A stretch of DNA of 5,693 nt, from the NCBI GenBank assembly GCA_903931645.1, contig CAIZDF010000109.1:1-5693 (forward strand), read 5' to 3'. Of the stretch, positions 1 to 5,693 are shown one piece after another. The notes below the pieces were generated by a model. It ran no database searches. It was given only the letters and a program-made list of their open reading frames with translations, and was not told the origin of the DNA. Origin of the DNA: an uncultured Tolumonas sp. (lineage in GTDB: Bacteria > Pseudomonadota > Gammaproteobacteria > Enterobacterales > Aeromonadaceae). A program made the translations under genes and the position numbers. Positions within the stretch are counted from its first letter, which is position 1. The number at the start of each line of letters is the position of its first letter.

Positions 1-1277
1 ACTAACAATGCGGTGATAGGTAATAACTCCATCTCACCTACCGAACTTTTTTCATGCACAACACCGCTGGTTTTCACCGGCAACGTAAACCAGAAAGTAC
101 TGCCAACGCCAGAAACCGAGTGACAGCCGATTTTTCCACCCATCAGCATGACCAGTCGGGCCGTGATTGCCAGCCCAAGCCCCGAGCCGCCAAAACGACG
201 ATCGAGATTAGTGTCTACTTGCGAGAATTCTTGAAACAATCGGAGTTGGTCTTGTCTGGAAATACCGATGCCCGTATCACTGATATGAAACACCATCATC
301 GGCACAGAATCTAATTTATGCTGATCCTCAGGTAACATGCGCACAGAGATGTTCACACTGCCGGTTTCGGTGAATTTAATGGCATTGGCTAACAGGTTTT
401 GTAATATTTGACGCAGCCGTGATGGATCGGCAGAAACAACCTCAGGAATGTTATCCCCGATACTCAAACCGAAATGCAGTTTTTTCATCAGCGCTTCTTT
501 TTCAAACAAAGCAGCTAATCCATCCAATAAATCATGCAGCTTGAATGATGTGGCGACTAATTCCAATCGACCCGCTTCGATACGGGAAAAATCCAATACA
601 TCGTTAACTAGTTGTAATAATGAACGACCACCTTCACAAACCCCCTGCGTCAATTTACGTTGACGCTCATCTAAATGCGTCTCAAGCAGTAATTCAGAGA
701 GGTTGATCACTGCGTTCAGTGGCGTGCGGATTTCATGACTCATGGTAGCCAAAAAGTGGCTTTTAGCTTTATTAGCCGCTTGAGCATCATCTCTTGCTTG
801 GATCATGCTCTGTTGTGCCAATTTTAAGCGCTGATATTGGCGACAACTATTCAAGGCTAACGCCAGTTTATTAACCAGCGGGACAATTTCACGAAACAAA
901 GCTTCACGAAACGGTGAGCTTCGGCCTAACAACAACGCGCCATAATCCTGGATCGGCCAGGCATAATAAAACAGACCGGCTGACTCAAAATAACAAAGTG
1001 GTGTAGGTAAAATATCGTGATTTGTCAGACATTCTAACGAGCGGTTAATCGCCTGGTGCAAATAATGATTACGGACTGCCGCGCGTGGCAAGATGTAGGT
1101 TGGTGTATAAAAATCGTCTTGTTCATCGCGCAACAAAACAACTGCCGAAGCGCAGCCTAACCCTCGCAAGAAGACTGGGATGCATTCTGCCAGCATTTTT
1201 TCCAGCTCAATGCTTTCACCAATCGACATGGCGATTTCATGCAATACTTCTTGTTCAATTAATCCCTGACGTATCAC
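1..1277 (-). CDS. Soluble sensor histidine kinase, probably hybrid (partial, C-terminus beyond window)
   Basis: The frame reads without a stop from a GTG at 1277 to the left edge, giving 425 complete codons. No hydrophobic membrane segment is seen, so the kinase should be cytoplasmic. Residues about 8-150 look like a divergent GAF-type input region, opening with EVLHEIAMSIG; this assignment is weak. A helical stretch (about 150-178) leads into HisKA with the H-box MSHEIRTPLN and phospho-accepting His181. HATPase_c follows, with N-box Asn298 (NLLANAIKF), DTGIGI at 334-339, GGSGLGLAI at 363-371 and a closing GSTFWFTLP. The last visible residues, PITALL plus a partial Val codon, resemble the first strand of a receiver domain, so a hybrid kinase is inferred. 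GTG is chosen because two in-frame stops lie just upstream (1290-1295) and an AGGA sits 10 bases before it; the next ATG (1229) would cut into the conserved start. The overlap with the FIST gene suggests translational coupling and a shared complex. Kinase identity is firm; the stimulus is unknown. Confidence 0.93.
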   Translation of the reverse strand, partial: MIRQGLIEQEVLHEIAMSIGESIELEKMLAECIPVFLRGLGCASAVVLLRDEQDDFYTPTYILPRAAVRNHYLHQAINRSLECLTNHDILPTPLCYFESAGLFYYAWPIQDYGALLLGRSSPFREALFREIVPLVNKLALALNSCRQYQRLKLAQQSMIQARDDAQAANKAKSHFLATMSHEIRTPLNAVINLSELLLETHLDERQRKLTQGVCEGGRSLLQLVNDVLDFSRIEAGRLELVATSFKLHDLLDGLAALFEKEALMKKLHFGLSIGDNIPEVVSADPSRLRQILQNLLANAIKFTETGSVNISVRMLPEDQHKLDSVPMMVFHISDTGIGISRQDQLRLFQEFSQVDTNLDRRFGGSGLGLAITARLVMLMGGKIGCHSVSGVGSTFWFTLPVKTSGVVHEKSSVGEMELLPITALL

Positions 1278-2385
1278 TGGCCAGCAATCCTACTACAGAA
1301 GTTTTGTTATAGAGTTCCAGGTAATCATAGCCGCTATTGGCTATCTCCCCTAACGTCAGGGCCCCGGCAAGAGGAACATCATTCATCGACACATGTGTGA
1401 TTTCCCTGGCAAATAATTCCCCCAGAAATAAAACACGCGAAATACAATCCATAAACAACATCAGACGTGGTGTGCGACCTTTCAGATTCTCCATCGCTCG
1501 CTGACGAGCCCGACCCGCAGCAGCCGAAACATAATCTGGTTTACCATGCATCACATGCACATACGAGCCACGCCGCACTTCACCAACACAAACAATACGA
1601 TGACCTTTAAGCGCAATTGGATCACGGATCACCAGCTCATCGGCGAGTTTGGCAATACCAAAAGGATATGCGCGGGCAATTTCTGAAAATGGAATTTCGC
1701 AAAACCGCAGGCCCGAATGATCTTCGACCACATTACGATACACATCAGCTGCCGGACGCCAATCAATCGAGATGATTTCATTGCCCTCTACTTCAGTGAC
1801 TTTAAAAGCGCGCGAAATAGATTGCCAGCCATGTGCGACACCAATACCACTGGTGATATCAGCCATTAATAACAGCGCCGCGTCTTGTAAAATACCTTGT
1901 GGCGTTAATACACAAGGCTGATCCAGTTTTTGCAAGGTGCCACAACCACCACCGATATAGTTGATCTCAAGACCATATTGATTAAATAAACCATCAACTA
2001 ATCGCTGAACGCCTGAACTCATACCATGCACAAAGGTAAACAGCGTTCCCCGCTCCATGTTTTGCCAAGGAAGTTGTTTTTGTAATTCCGTTTCTATCTC
2101 GACCGTTTTACTTAACTCAGGAATAACCGCCATGCTGAATGAACAAGCAAACCCAATTAATACAACGCCTGCCGTCAGCAACGATTTACCATATAGAACA
2201 TAGGGAAAAATGCCGCCGATGATAGGTTTGGGGTTAATCACCAAGAGATTGTTGATCTCATCATGAGCAATGTCTGTCTGTGACGCCAGCAGCATCATAA
2301 TGAACTTGATCTCAGGGTCATCATTCATTAACTGCAATTCAAGTTGTAACTGAGACACTCCATCTGACACCAGCACACTTTTCAT
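1255..2385 (-). CDS. FIST-domain sensory protein (NosP-like)
   Basis: A 376-residue soluble protein with the FIST N and FIST C domain layout, a ligand-sensing module found beside or fused to signalling proteins. The N-terminal domain (about 25-215) shows PIIGGIFP at 55-61, HGMSSGVQ at 120-127, YIGGGCGT at 143-150 and a GVAHGW segment at 182-187. The C-terminal domain (about 216-368) shows RAYPFGI at 238-244, FMDCISR at 311-317 and the FIST_C closing pattern GALTLGEI at 341-348 followed by YNKTSV at 359-364. The ATG at 2385 has a good GAGGT seven bases upstream. Members called NosP bind haem and nitric oxide and inhibit a partner histidine kinase; other FIST proteins were proposed to bind small ligands such as amino acids. 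The kinase gene directly downstream, overlapping by 23 bases, makes it the likely partner. FIST family membership is confident; haem or NO binding is inference from context and no haem ligand is assigned. Confidence 0.9.
   Translation of the reverse strand: MKSVLVSDGVSQLQLELQLMNDDPEIKFIMMLLASQTDIAHDEINNLLVINPKPIIGGIFPYVLYGKSLLTAGVVLIGFACSFSMAVIPELSKTVEIETELQKQLPWQNMERGTLFTFVHGMSSGVQRLVDGLFNQYGLEINYIGGGCGTLQKLDQPCVLTPQGILQDAALLLMADITSGIGVAHGWQSISRAFKVTEVEGNEIISIDWRPAADVYRNVVEDHSGLRFCEIPFSEIARAYPFGIAKLADELVIRDPIALKGHRIVCVGEVRRGSYVHVMHGKPDYVSAAAGRARQRAMENLKGRTPRLMLFMDCISRVLFLGELFAREITHVSMNDVPLAGALTLGEIANSGYDYLELYNKTSVVGLLASDTSGIN
1288..1294 (-). promoter_or_regulatory. Ribosome binding site for the kinase GTG start
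   Basis: On the minus strand AGTAGGA lies 10 bases before the GTG at 1277. It is inside the end of the FIST gene and includes bases of the two tandem TAG stops in the kinase frame. It supports GTG 1277 as the kinase start and implies re-initiation by ribosomes finishing the FIST gene. Confidence 0.55.
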
Positions 2386-2390
2386 ATCCC

Positions 2391-2396
2391 GACCTC
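2391..2396 (-). promoter_or_regulatory. Ribosome binding site for the FIST gene
   Basis: GAGGTC on the minus strand, with GAGG ending seven bases before the ATG at 2385. This is the clearest Shine-Dalgarno match of the minus-strand set and fixes the FIST start. The 37-base gap between the upstream regulator gene and this start contains no terminator-like hairpin, which supports co-transcription. Confidence 0.6.
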
Positions 2397-2422
2397 ATCA
2401 CCATCAAAATACGCTATGACTT

Positions 2423-3808
2423 TCACGTCGATTGCCATGCCAGTCGTTTGCGATAGATAGTCGATGGGCTCAACTCAAGTAGTGTTGCTGCCTGAGGAAT
2501 ATTGCCATCGCATGCTGCAATTGCATTTTCGATGGTTTCTTTTTCTACCAACCACATGGGGCGGATTGTTTCCATGCTGTTCACAACCACAAGTGGCGCG
2601 GCTGCGGCTGCTTTTTGTGGAATCACAGTTACTGGCACAGAGTTCAGTGGTGGCGGAAACATAGTCGGTAACACGCGATCACCATCATGCAAAACGACCA
2701 CATTACGGATCACGTTCTGCAATTGCCGCACGTTGCCAGGCCATTCGTAATTCAGCATCATTTGAGCAGACTCGGGGCTGAAATCAGAAAAATGTTTATT
2801 CTCTTCTGTGACAAATTGCCGCAGGAAATTTCGGGCGATCGCCAGCACATCATCACCCCGTTCCCGCAACGGTGGTAACGCCACCGGTATAACATGTAAA
2901 CGGTAATAGAGATCTTCGCGGAAACGCCCAGCCTGCACTTCAGCAATCGGGTCACGATTTGTTGCACAAACAAAGCGCACATCTACGCTTTCCAGTTTGC
3001 TGCCACCAACCCGCTGGAATGTGCCTGTTTGAATAAAGCGTAATAATTTGGATTGTAAATCCAATTCCATTTCGCAGATTTCATCGAGGAACAATGTGCC
3101 GCCATTCGCACGGGATGCCGCGCCTTCCCGATCACTTTGTGCGCCAGTAAAAGCGCCTTTAACATGACCGAAAATCTCACTTTCGATCAAATCGCGCGGA
3201 ATAGCCGCACAATTTAAAACGACCAGTGGTTGATCTTTACGTGGGCTAATTTTGTGTAATGTTTCTGCGCAAACTTCTTTGCCGGTACCACTTTCCCCGG
3301 TAATAAAGACTGTTGCTTTACTCGGTGCGGCACTTTCCAATATGCGGTAAACCGCTTGCATCGACAGTGAACTACCGATAAAACCACCAAAACCTGAGTG
3401 GTCATAATTGGCACGGTAAGTATCCACCAGTGAGGCTAATTGCTGGTGTTTAGCGGCATTGCGCACCGTCGTGCACAAACGTTTCCCATCAAACGGTTTG
3501 GTCAAAAAATCAAATGCACTGTGTCGCATCGCTTCAACAGCAATATCAACGGAACCATGTGCCGTTATCACCACTACACTGGTTGGCAATCCTTGTTCAC
3601 TCACGTAGCGCAGCAGCGCCATACCATCCATGTCGGGTAATTCCAGATCAAGCAACAGTACCTGCGGCGGTTGCTCTTTCAACGCATCCAACCCATCCTG
3701 ACCGAGACGAAATGCCTTGATTTGGTAGGGTTCAGCACGTAAATAATCTTGATAGAGCATGGACAGCATTTCACTGTCTTCTACCAAATAAACCAGTGGA
3801 CTCGACAT
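2423..3808 (-). CDS. luxO: LuxO-like sigma-54-dependent response regulator
   Basis: A 461-residue NtrC-class activator with three domains. The receiver (1-120) has acidic pocket Glu10/Asp11, phospho-accepting Asp54 (LLLDLELPD), Thr82 and Lys104. The AAA+ ATPase (about 143-380) has Walker A GESGTGKE at 171-178, the sigma-54 contact loop GAFTGA at 218-223, Walker B GGTLFLDE at 236-243, the arginine-finger region RFREDLYYRL at 295-304 and WPGNVRQL at 356-363. A Fis-type helix-turn-helix (about 427-458) ends in SPSTIYRK. Stretches such as GKEVCAE, LLRFIQTGTFQ and CDGNIPQAA match remembered Vibrio LuxO closely, closer than general NtrC members. In vibrios, phosphorylated LuxO activates Qrr small-RNA genes with RNA polymerase-sigma-54 at low cell density. 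An Ala/Val/Pro-rich linker (390-412) precedes the DNA-binding domain. A weak AAGAGA precedes the ATG. It heads an apparent operon with the FIST and kinase genes; no luxU follows it. LuxO family is likely, but a paralogue with other targets is possible. Confidence 0.85.
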   Translation of the reverse strand: MSSPLVYLVEDSEMLSMLYQDYLRAEPYQIKAFRLGQDGLDALKEQPPQVLLLDLELPDMDGMALLRYVSEQGLPTSVVVITAHGSVDIAVEAMRHSAFDFLTKPFDGKRLCTTVRNAAKHQQLASLVDTYRANYDHSGFGGFIGSSLSMQAVYRILESAAPSKATVFITGESGTGKEVCAETLHKISPRKDQPLVVLNCAAIPRDLIESEIFGHVKGAFTGAQSDREGAASRANGGTLFLDEICEMELDLQSKLLRFIQTGTFQRVGGSKLESVDVRFVCATNRDPIAEVQAGRFREDLYYRLHVIPVALPPLRERGDDVLAIARNFLRQFVTEENKHFSDFSPESAQMMLNYEWPGNVRQLQNVIRNVVVLHDGDRVLPTMFPPPLNSVPVTVIPQKAAAAAPLVVVNSMETIRPMWLVEKETIENAIAACDGNIPQAATLLELSPSTIYRKRLAWQST

Positions 3809-3896
3809 TGTTATTCTCTTTGTTTTAGTGCTCTGTTTACCAGTTTAGCATTCAGATTAACTTCAAGCTGGTGTGAGCTCTTTTTCCAACAAACAA

Positions 3897-3919
3897 GATG
3901 TTTTCTCACATCAGACATC
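3897..3919. repeat. Short inverted repeat GATGT-N6-ACATC plus an extra ACATC
   Basis: GATGT at 3897-3901 and ACATC at 3908-3912 form a 16-base inverted repeat with a six-base spacer, and a second ACATC follows at 3915-3919. A further ACATC occurs at 3994-3998, just before pabB. The location between divergent genes suits an operator, but the arms are only five bases, so chance is a real possibility. Confidence 0.25.
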
Positions 3920-3936
3920 GGCTACAAATGATTAGA

Positions 3937-3965
3937 TTTATTCGTTACAAAAGCGCTCTTATGAT
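3937..3965 (+). promoter_or_regulatory. Possible sigma-70 promoter for pabB
   Basis: TATGAT at 3960-3965 matches the -10 consensus at five of six bases. Seventeen bases upstream, TTTATT at 3937-3942 is only a poor -35 match. Transcription would start near 3972, leaving about 40 bases of leader before the pabB ATG. The call rests mainly on the -10 and position. Confidence 0.3.
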
Positions 3966-4012
3966 ACGCTTTGCCAATCAACCCTGCCATGTAACATCGT
4001 GTTTTCTATCGC

Positions 4013-5398
4013 ATGTCATCATTATTTCAGCTAAAAACATTTCCAATTCAATCAACCACACAACTAATGTTCGCCAAGGTTGCTCATCTGCCATGGGCGG
4101 TGTTATTAGAATCTGCCAGCTCTGACCATATTGATAGCCGGTTTGATATTTTTTCGGCTGACCCGATAGCCACGCTGCAAACAACGGTCGATATCACCAC
4201 GATCACGGAAGGTGAGCATACGGAATATTCCAAAGCTGCGCCGTTACAGTTATTGAAAGAAATTCAACACCGTCATTTTGGGCCAGATGTGCTCTATCAC
4301 GGCGAATTACCGTTTATCGGCGGCGCTATCGGCCTATTGGGATATGACTTAGGTCGTCGTATTGAAAAAATTCCGGTACAAGCTGAACGTGATATCAATT
4401 TACCTGAACTGGCCGTTGGTATTTATGACTGGGCATGGATCGTTGATCACCAGACCCAACAGATGTATTTCTTAGTTTACGGCTCTGAAGAACAAATGGA
4501 AAAACGATGGGGTTGGTGGCAGCAGCAAGTGGCCGCAAAACCAAAACCATTCAGCCTTACATCAAGCTGGCAGTCTAACCTTTCTCAAGCTGCCTATACT
4601 GAGAGATTTAACGCAATTCAACGCTATCTGCGCGCTGGTGATTGTTACCAGATTAATCTGACTCAGCGCTTTCACGCTCATTATGCAGGCGATGAATGGC
4701 AAGCCTATTGCCAGTTAGCACAAGTGAATCAGGCACCATTTTCTGCATTTATGCGTCTGCCTGAAGCTGCAATTCTCAGCTTATCGCCAGAACGCTTTCT
4801 GGCGCTCAATAATCGCGAAATTGAAACTAAACCGATTAAGGGAACACGCCCTCGTTTTGTTGATCCACGCGCGGATCAGGCCAGTATCACTGAACTACAA
4901 AACTCGCCGAAAGATCGGGCGGAAAATCTGATGATTGTTGACCTGTTACGTAACGATATAGGCCGGGTGTCTAAACCGGGCACAGTGCGTGTGCCCAAAC
5001 TGTTTGATGTTGAGTCATTCAAGGCCGTACACCATCTGGTTTCGACCGTGACCAGTTCATTAGCCGATCAATACAGCGCAGTTGAACTGCTCGAAGCCTG
5101 TTTTCCTGGTGGTTCGATCACTGGTGCCCCCAAAGTCCGTGCGATGGAAATTATTGAAGAGCTCGAACCACACCGCCGTTCGGCCTATTGTGGCAGCATG
5201 TTTTATATCAGCCGACATGGACGCATGGATTCCAGCATCACCATTCGCACCCTGATCGCATGGCATCAACAACTTTATGTCTGGGCTGGTGGCGGTATCG
5301 TTGCTGATTCTAATGCAAACGCTGAATATCAGGAAACCTTTGATAAATTAGCGAAGATATTGCCGATTCTGGAACAGTCATATCATGAGCCGAACTGA
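4013..5398 (+). CDS. pabB: Aminodeoxychorismate synthase component I
   Basis: A 461-residue cytoplasmic enzyme that, with ammonia from the PabA glutaminase, converts chorismate and glutamine-derived nitrogen to 4-amino-4-deoxychorismate; PabC then yields 4-aminobenzoate for folate. The N-terminal anthranilate synthase-like domain (about 1-160) has HLPWAVLL, SRFDIFSA and GYDLGRR. The chorismate-binding domain (about 190-455) has GDCYQINLTQRF at 209-220, LSPERF at 257-262, DRAENLMIVDLLRND at 301-315, PGGSITGAPK at 365-374 and AGGGIVADS at 425-433. PIKGT at 274-278 carries Lys276, the lysine that marks PabB and separates it from TrpE, which has PIAGT. Length and order match E. coli PabB (453 residues) almost end to end. 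The ATG at 4013 gives an N-terminus only two residues shorter than E. coli before HLPWA, although no strong ribosome binding site precedes it; Met19 would remove conserved sequence. nudL overlaps the 3' end. Confidence 0.97.
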   Translation: MSSLFQLKTFPIQSTTQLMFAKVAHLPWAVLLESASSDHIDSRFDIFSADPIATLQTTVDITTITEGEHTEYSKAAPLQLLKEIQHRHFGPDVLYHGELPFIGGAIGLLGYDLGRRIEKIPVQAERDINLPELAVGIYDWAWIVDHQTQQMYFLVYGSEEQMEKRWGWWQQQVAAKPKPFSLTSSWQSNLSQAAYTERFNAIQRYLRAGDCYQINLTQRFHAHYAGDEWQAYCQLAQVNQAPFSAFMRLPEAAILSLSPERFLALNNREIETKPIKGTRPRFVDPRADQASITELQNSPKDRAENLMIVDLLRNDIGRVSKPGTVRVPKLFDVESFKAVHHLVSTVTSSLADQYSAVELLEACFPGGSITGAPKVRAMEIIEELEPHRRSAYCGSMFYISRHGRMDSSITIRTLIAWHQQLYVWAGGGIVADSNANAEYQETFDKLAKILPILEQSYHEPN

Positions 5399-5693
5399 AC
5401 ACTTTCTGAATCGTTTCTTATTACAAAATGCGCCGTTGACGCCGGTTGATATTCATCCGGGAACACACGATGCAGCGGTGTTAATACCGATTATTCTGCG
5501 CTCTGATGGCTGGACAGTATTGTTCACGCAACGAAGCTGGCAGCTGCGCCATCACCCAGGACAGGTTTGTTTTCCGGGTGGCAGAAAAGACAACACAGAT
5601 ACCTCTTTGCAGATGACCGCTATTCGCGAGATGGAAGAAGAACTCGGCATCACCGAAAAACAGATAAGCGTGCTGGGGCAATTATCCTCTGGG
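5385..5693 (+). CDS. nudL: Nudix CoA pyrophosphatase (partial, C-terminus beyond window)
   Basis: The first 103 residues of a Nudix hydrolase run off the right edge. The NudL/UPF0035 signature is present: LFTQRS at 46-51, LRHHPGQVCFPGG at 54-66, then the Nudix box ending REMEEELGI at 81-89, which holds the metal-binding glutamates. AAVLIPI at 30-36 matches the first strand of E. coli NudL (YeaB). The family hydrolyses CoA and its derivatives to 3',5'-ADP and 4'-phosphopantetheine, in the cytoplasm, probably as turnover or housecleaning. The position eight before the box arginine is Thr rather than the textbook Glu; E. coli NudL, as remembered, also lacks Glu there, so this is a family trait. 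The start ATG at 5385 lies inside pabB, in the +1 frame, overlapping it by 14 bases, with GGA about 11 bases upstream. The pabB-nudL order is the same as in E. coli, which supports the call. About half the protein is visible. Confidence 0.93.
   Translation, partial: MSRTEHFLNRFLLQNAPLTPVDIHPGTHDAAVLIPIILRSDGWTVLFTQRSWQLRHHPGQVCFPGGRKDNTDTSLQMTAIREMEEELGITEKQISVLGQLSSG

Larger units (their letters stand above)
3809..4012. other. Divergent intergenic region between luxO-like gene and pabB
   Basis: This 204-base non-coding stretch must hold the promoters of both the minus-strand signalling set and pabB. It is A/T-rich in its middle. A possible pabB promoter and a short inverted repeat are listed separately. 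I could not find a convincing sigma-70 promoter for the regulator gene, a good sigma-54 site (TGGCA-N7-TGCA) on either strand, or a rho-independent terminator of the kind that would end a small RNA. Confidence 0.7.

Noticed and set aside
54..663. Plus-strand open frames at 54-314 and 448-663 as small genes
   Set aside because: They lie opposite the well-supported kinase domains on the minus strand, have no recognisable motifs and no ribosome binding site that stands out.
1255..1295. Frameshifted single FIST-kinase fusion gene
   Set aside because: The FIST protein ends at its normal C-terminal pattern and the kinase has its own ribosome binding site and start, so two overlapping genes explain the frame change better.
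2386..2422. A luxU-like phosphotransfer gene following the luxO-like gene, as in vibrios
   Set aside because: Only 37 bases separate the regulator from the FIST gene; there is no room for a gene, and neither following gene is an Hpt protein.
2464..3931. Several 60-80 residue open frames on both strands within and beside the regulator gene
   Set aside because: All but the one at 3749-3931, which runs out past the regulator start, fall wholly inside the 461-residue regulator, whose domains are complete; their sequences look like out-of-frame translation.
3809..4012. A Qrr small RNA or sigma-54 promoter
   Set aside because: The best partial match is TTGGCA read on the minus strand near 3971-3977, but the expected GC of the -12 element is absent at the right spacing, and no Qrr core or terminator is seen.
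4013..5398. Anthranilate synthase TrpE or isochorismate synthase instead of PabB
   Set aside because: PIKGT with Lys276, the near end-to-end resemblance to E. coli PabB and the adjacent nudL all point to PabB.
5588..5651. Degenerate, inactive Nudix box in NudL because the first box glutamate is Thr
   Set aside because: The REMEEELG core is intact and E. coli NudL, as remembered, also lacks that glutamate, so this is normal for the family.

Overview
The window looks like chromosomal DNA from a gammaproteobacterium of moderate GC content. PabB closely resembles the enteric/Vibrio type, the pabB-nudL gene order is the same as in Escherichia coli, and the response regulator is of the Vibrio LuxO type. 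A member of the Aeromonadales (Tolumonas-like) or a relative of the Vibrionaceae would fit, but the species cannot be fixed from the sequence alone.

The left two thirds (1-3808) is a three-gene set on the minus strand, read right to left. First comes a sigma-54-dependent response regulator very like LuxO (3808-2423). After a 37-base gap comes a FIST-domain sensory protein (2385-1255). A soluble histidine kinase then starts at a GTG that overlaps the FIST stop region by 23 bases (1277 to beyond position 1). The kinase has a GAF-like input region, HisKA and HATPase domains, and at the window edge what looks like the first strand of a receiver domain, so it is probably a hybrid kinase. The set reads as a signalling module: the FIST protein detects a ligand and modulates the kinase, and phosphate is passed, probably through a phosphotransfer protein not in the window, to the LuxO-like regulator. 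The closest known parallel is Vibrio cholerae NosP/VpsS, where a FIST haem protein controls a hybrid kinase that feeds the LuxU-LuxO quorum-sensing pathway. Here the regulator gene itself sits in front of the FIST-kinase pair.

A 204-base divergent intergenic region (3809-4012) separates this set from a plus-strand pair. It holds a possible promoter for pabB and a short inverted repeat. I see no Qrr small-RNA gene there, unlike upstream of luxO in vibrios.

The right third is a housekeeping pair on the plus strand. pabB (4013-5398) encodes the synthase component of aminodeoxychorismate synthase for folate. nudL (5385 to beyond the window end) encodes a Nudix CoA pyrophosphatase and overlaps pabB by 14 bases. 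No rRNA, tRNA, CRISPR array or mobile element was seen.
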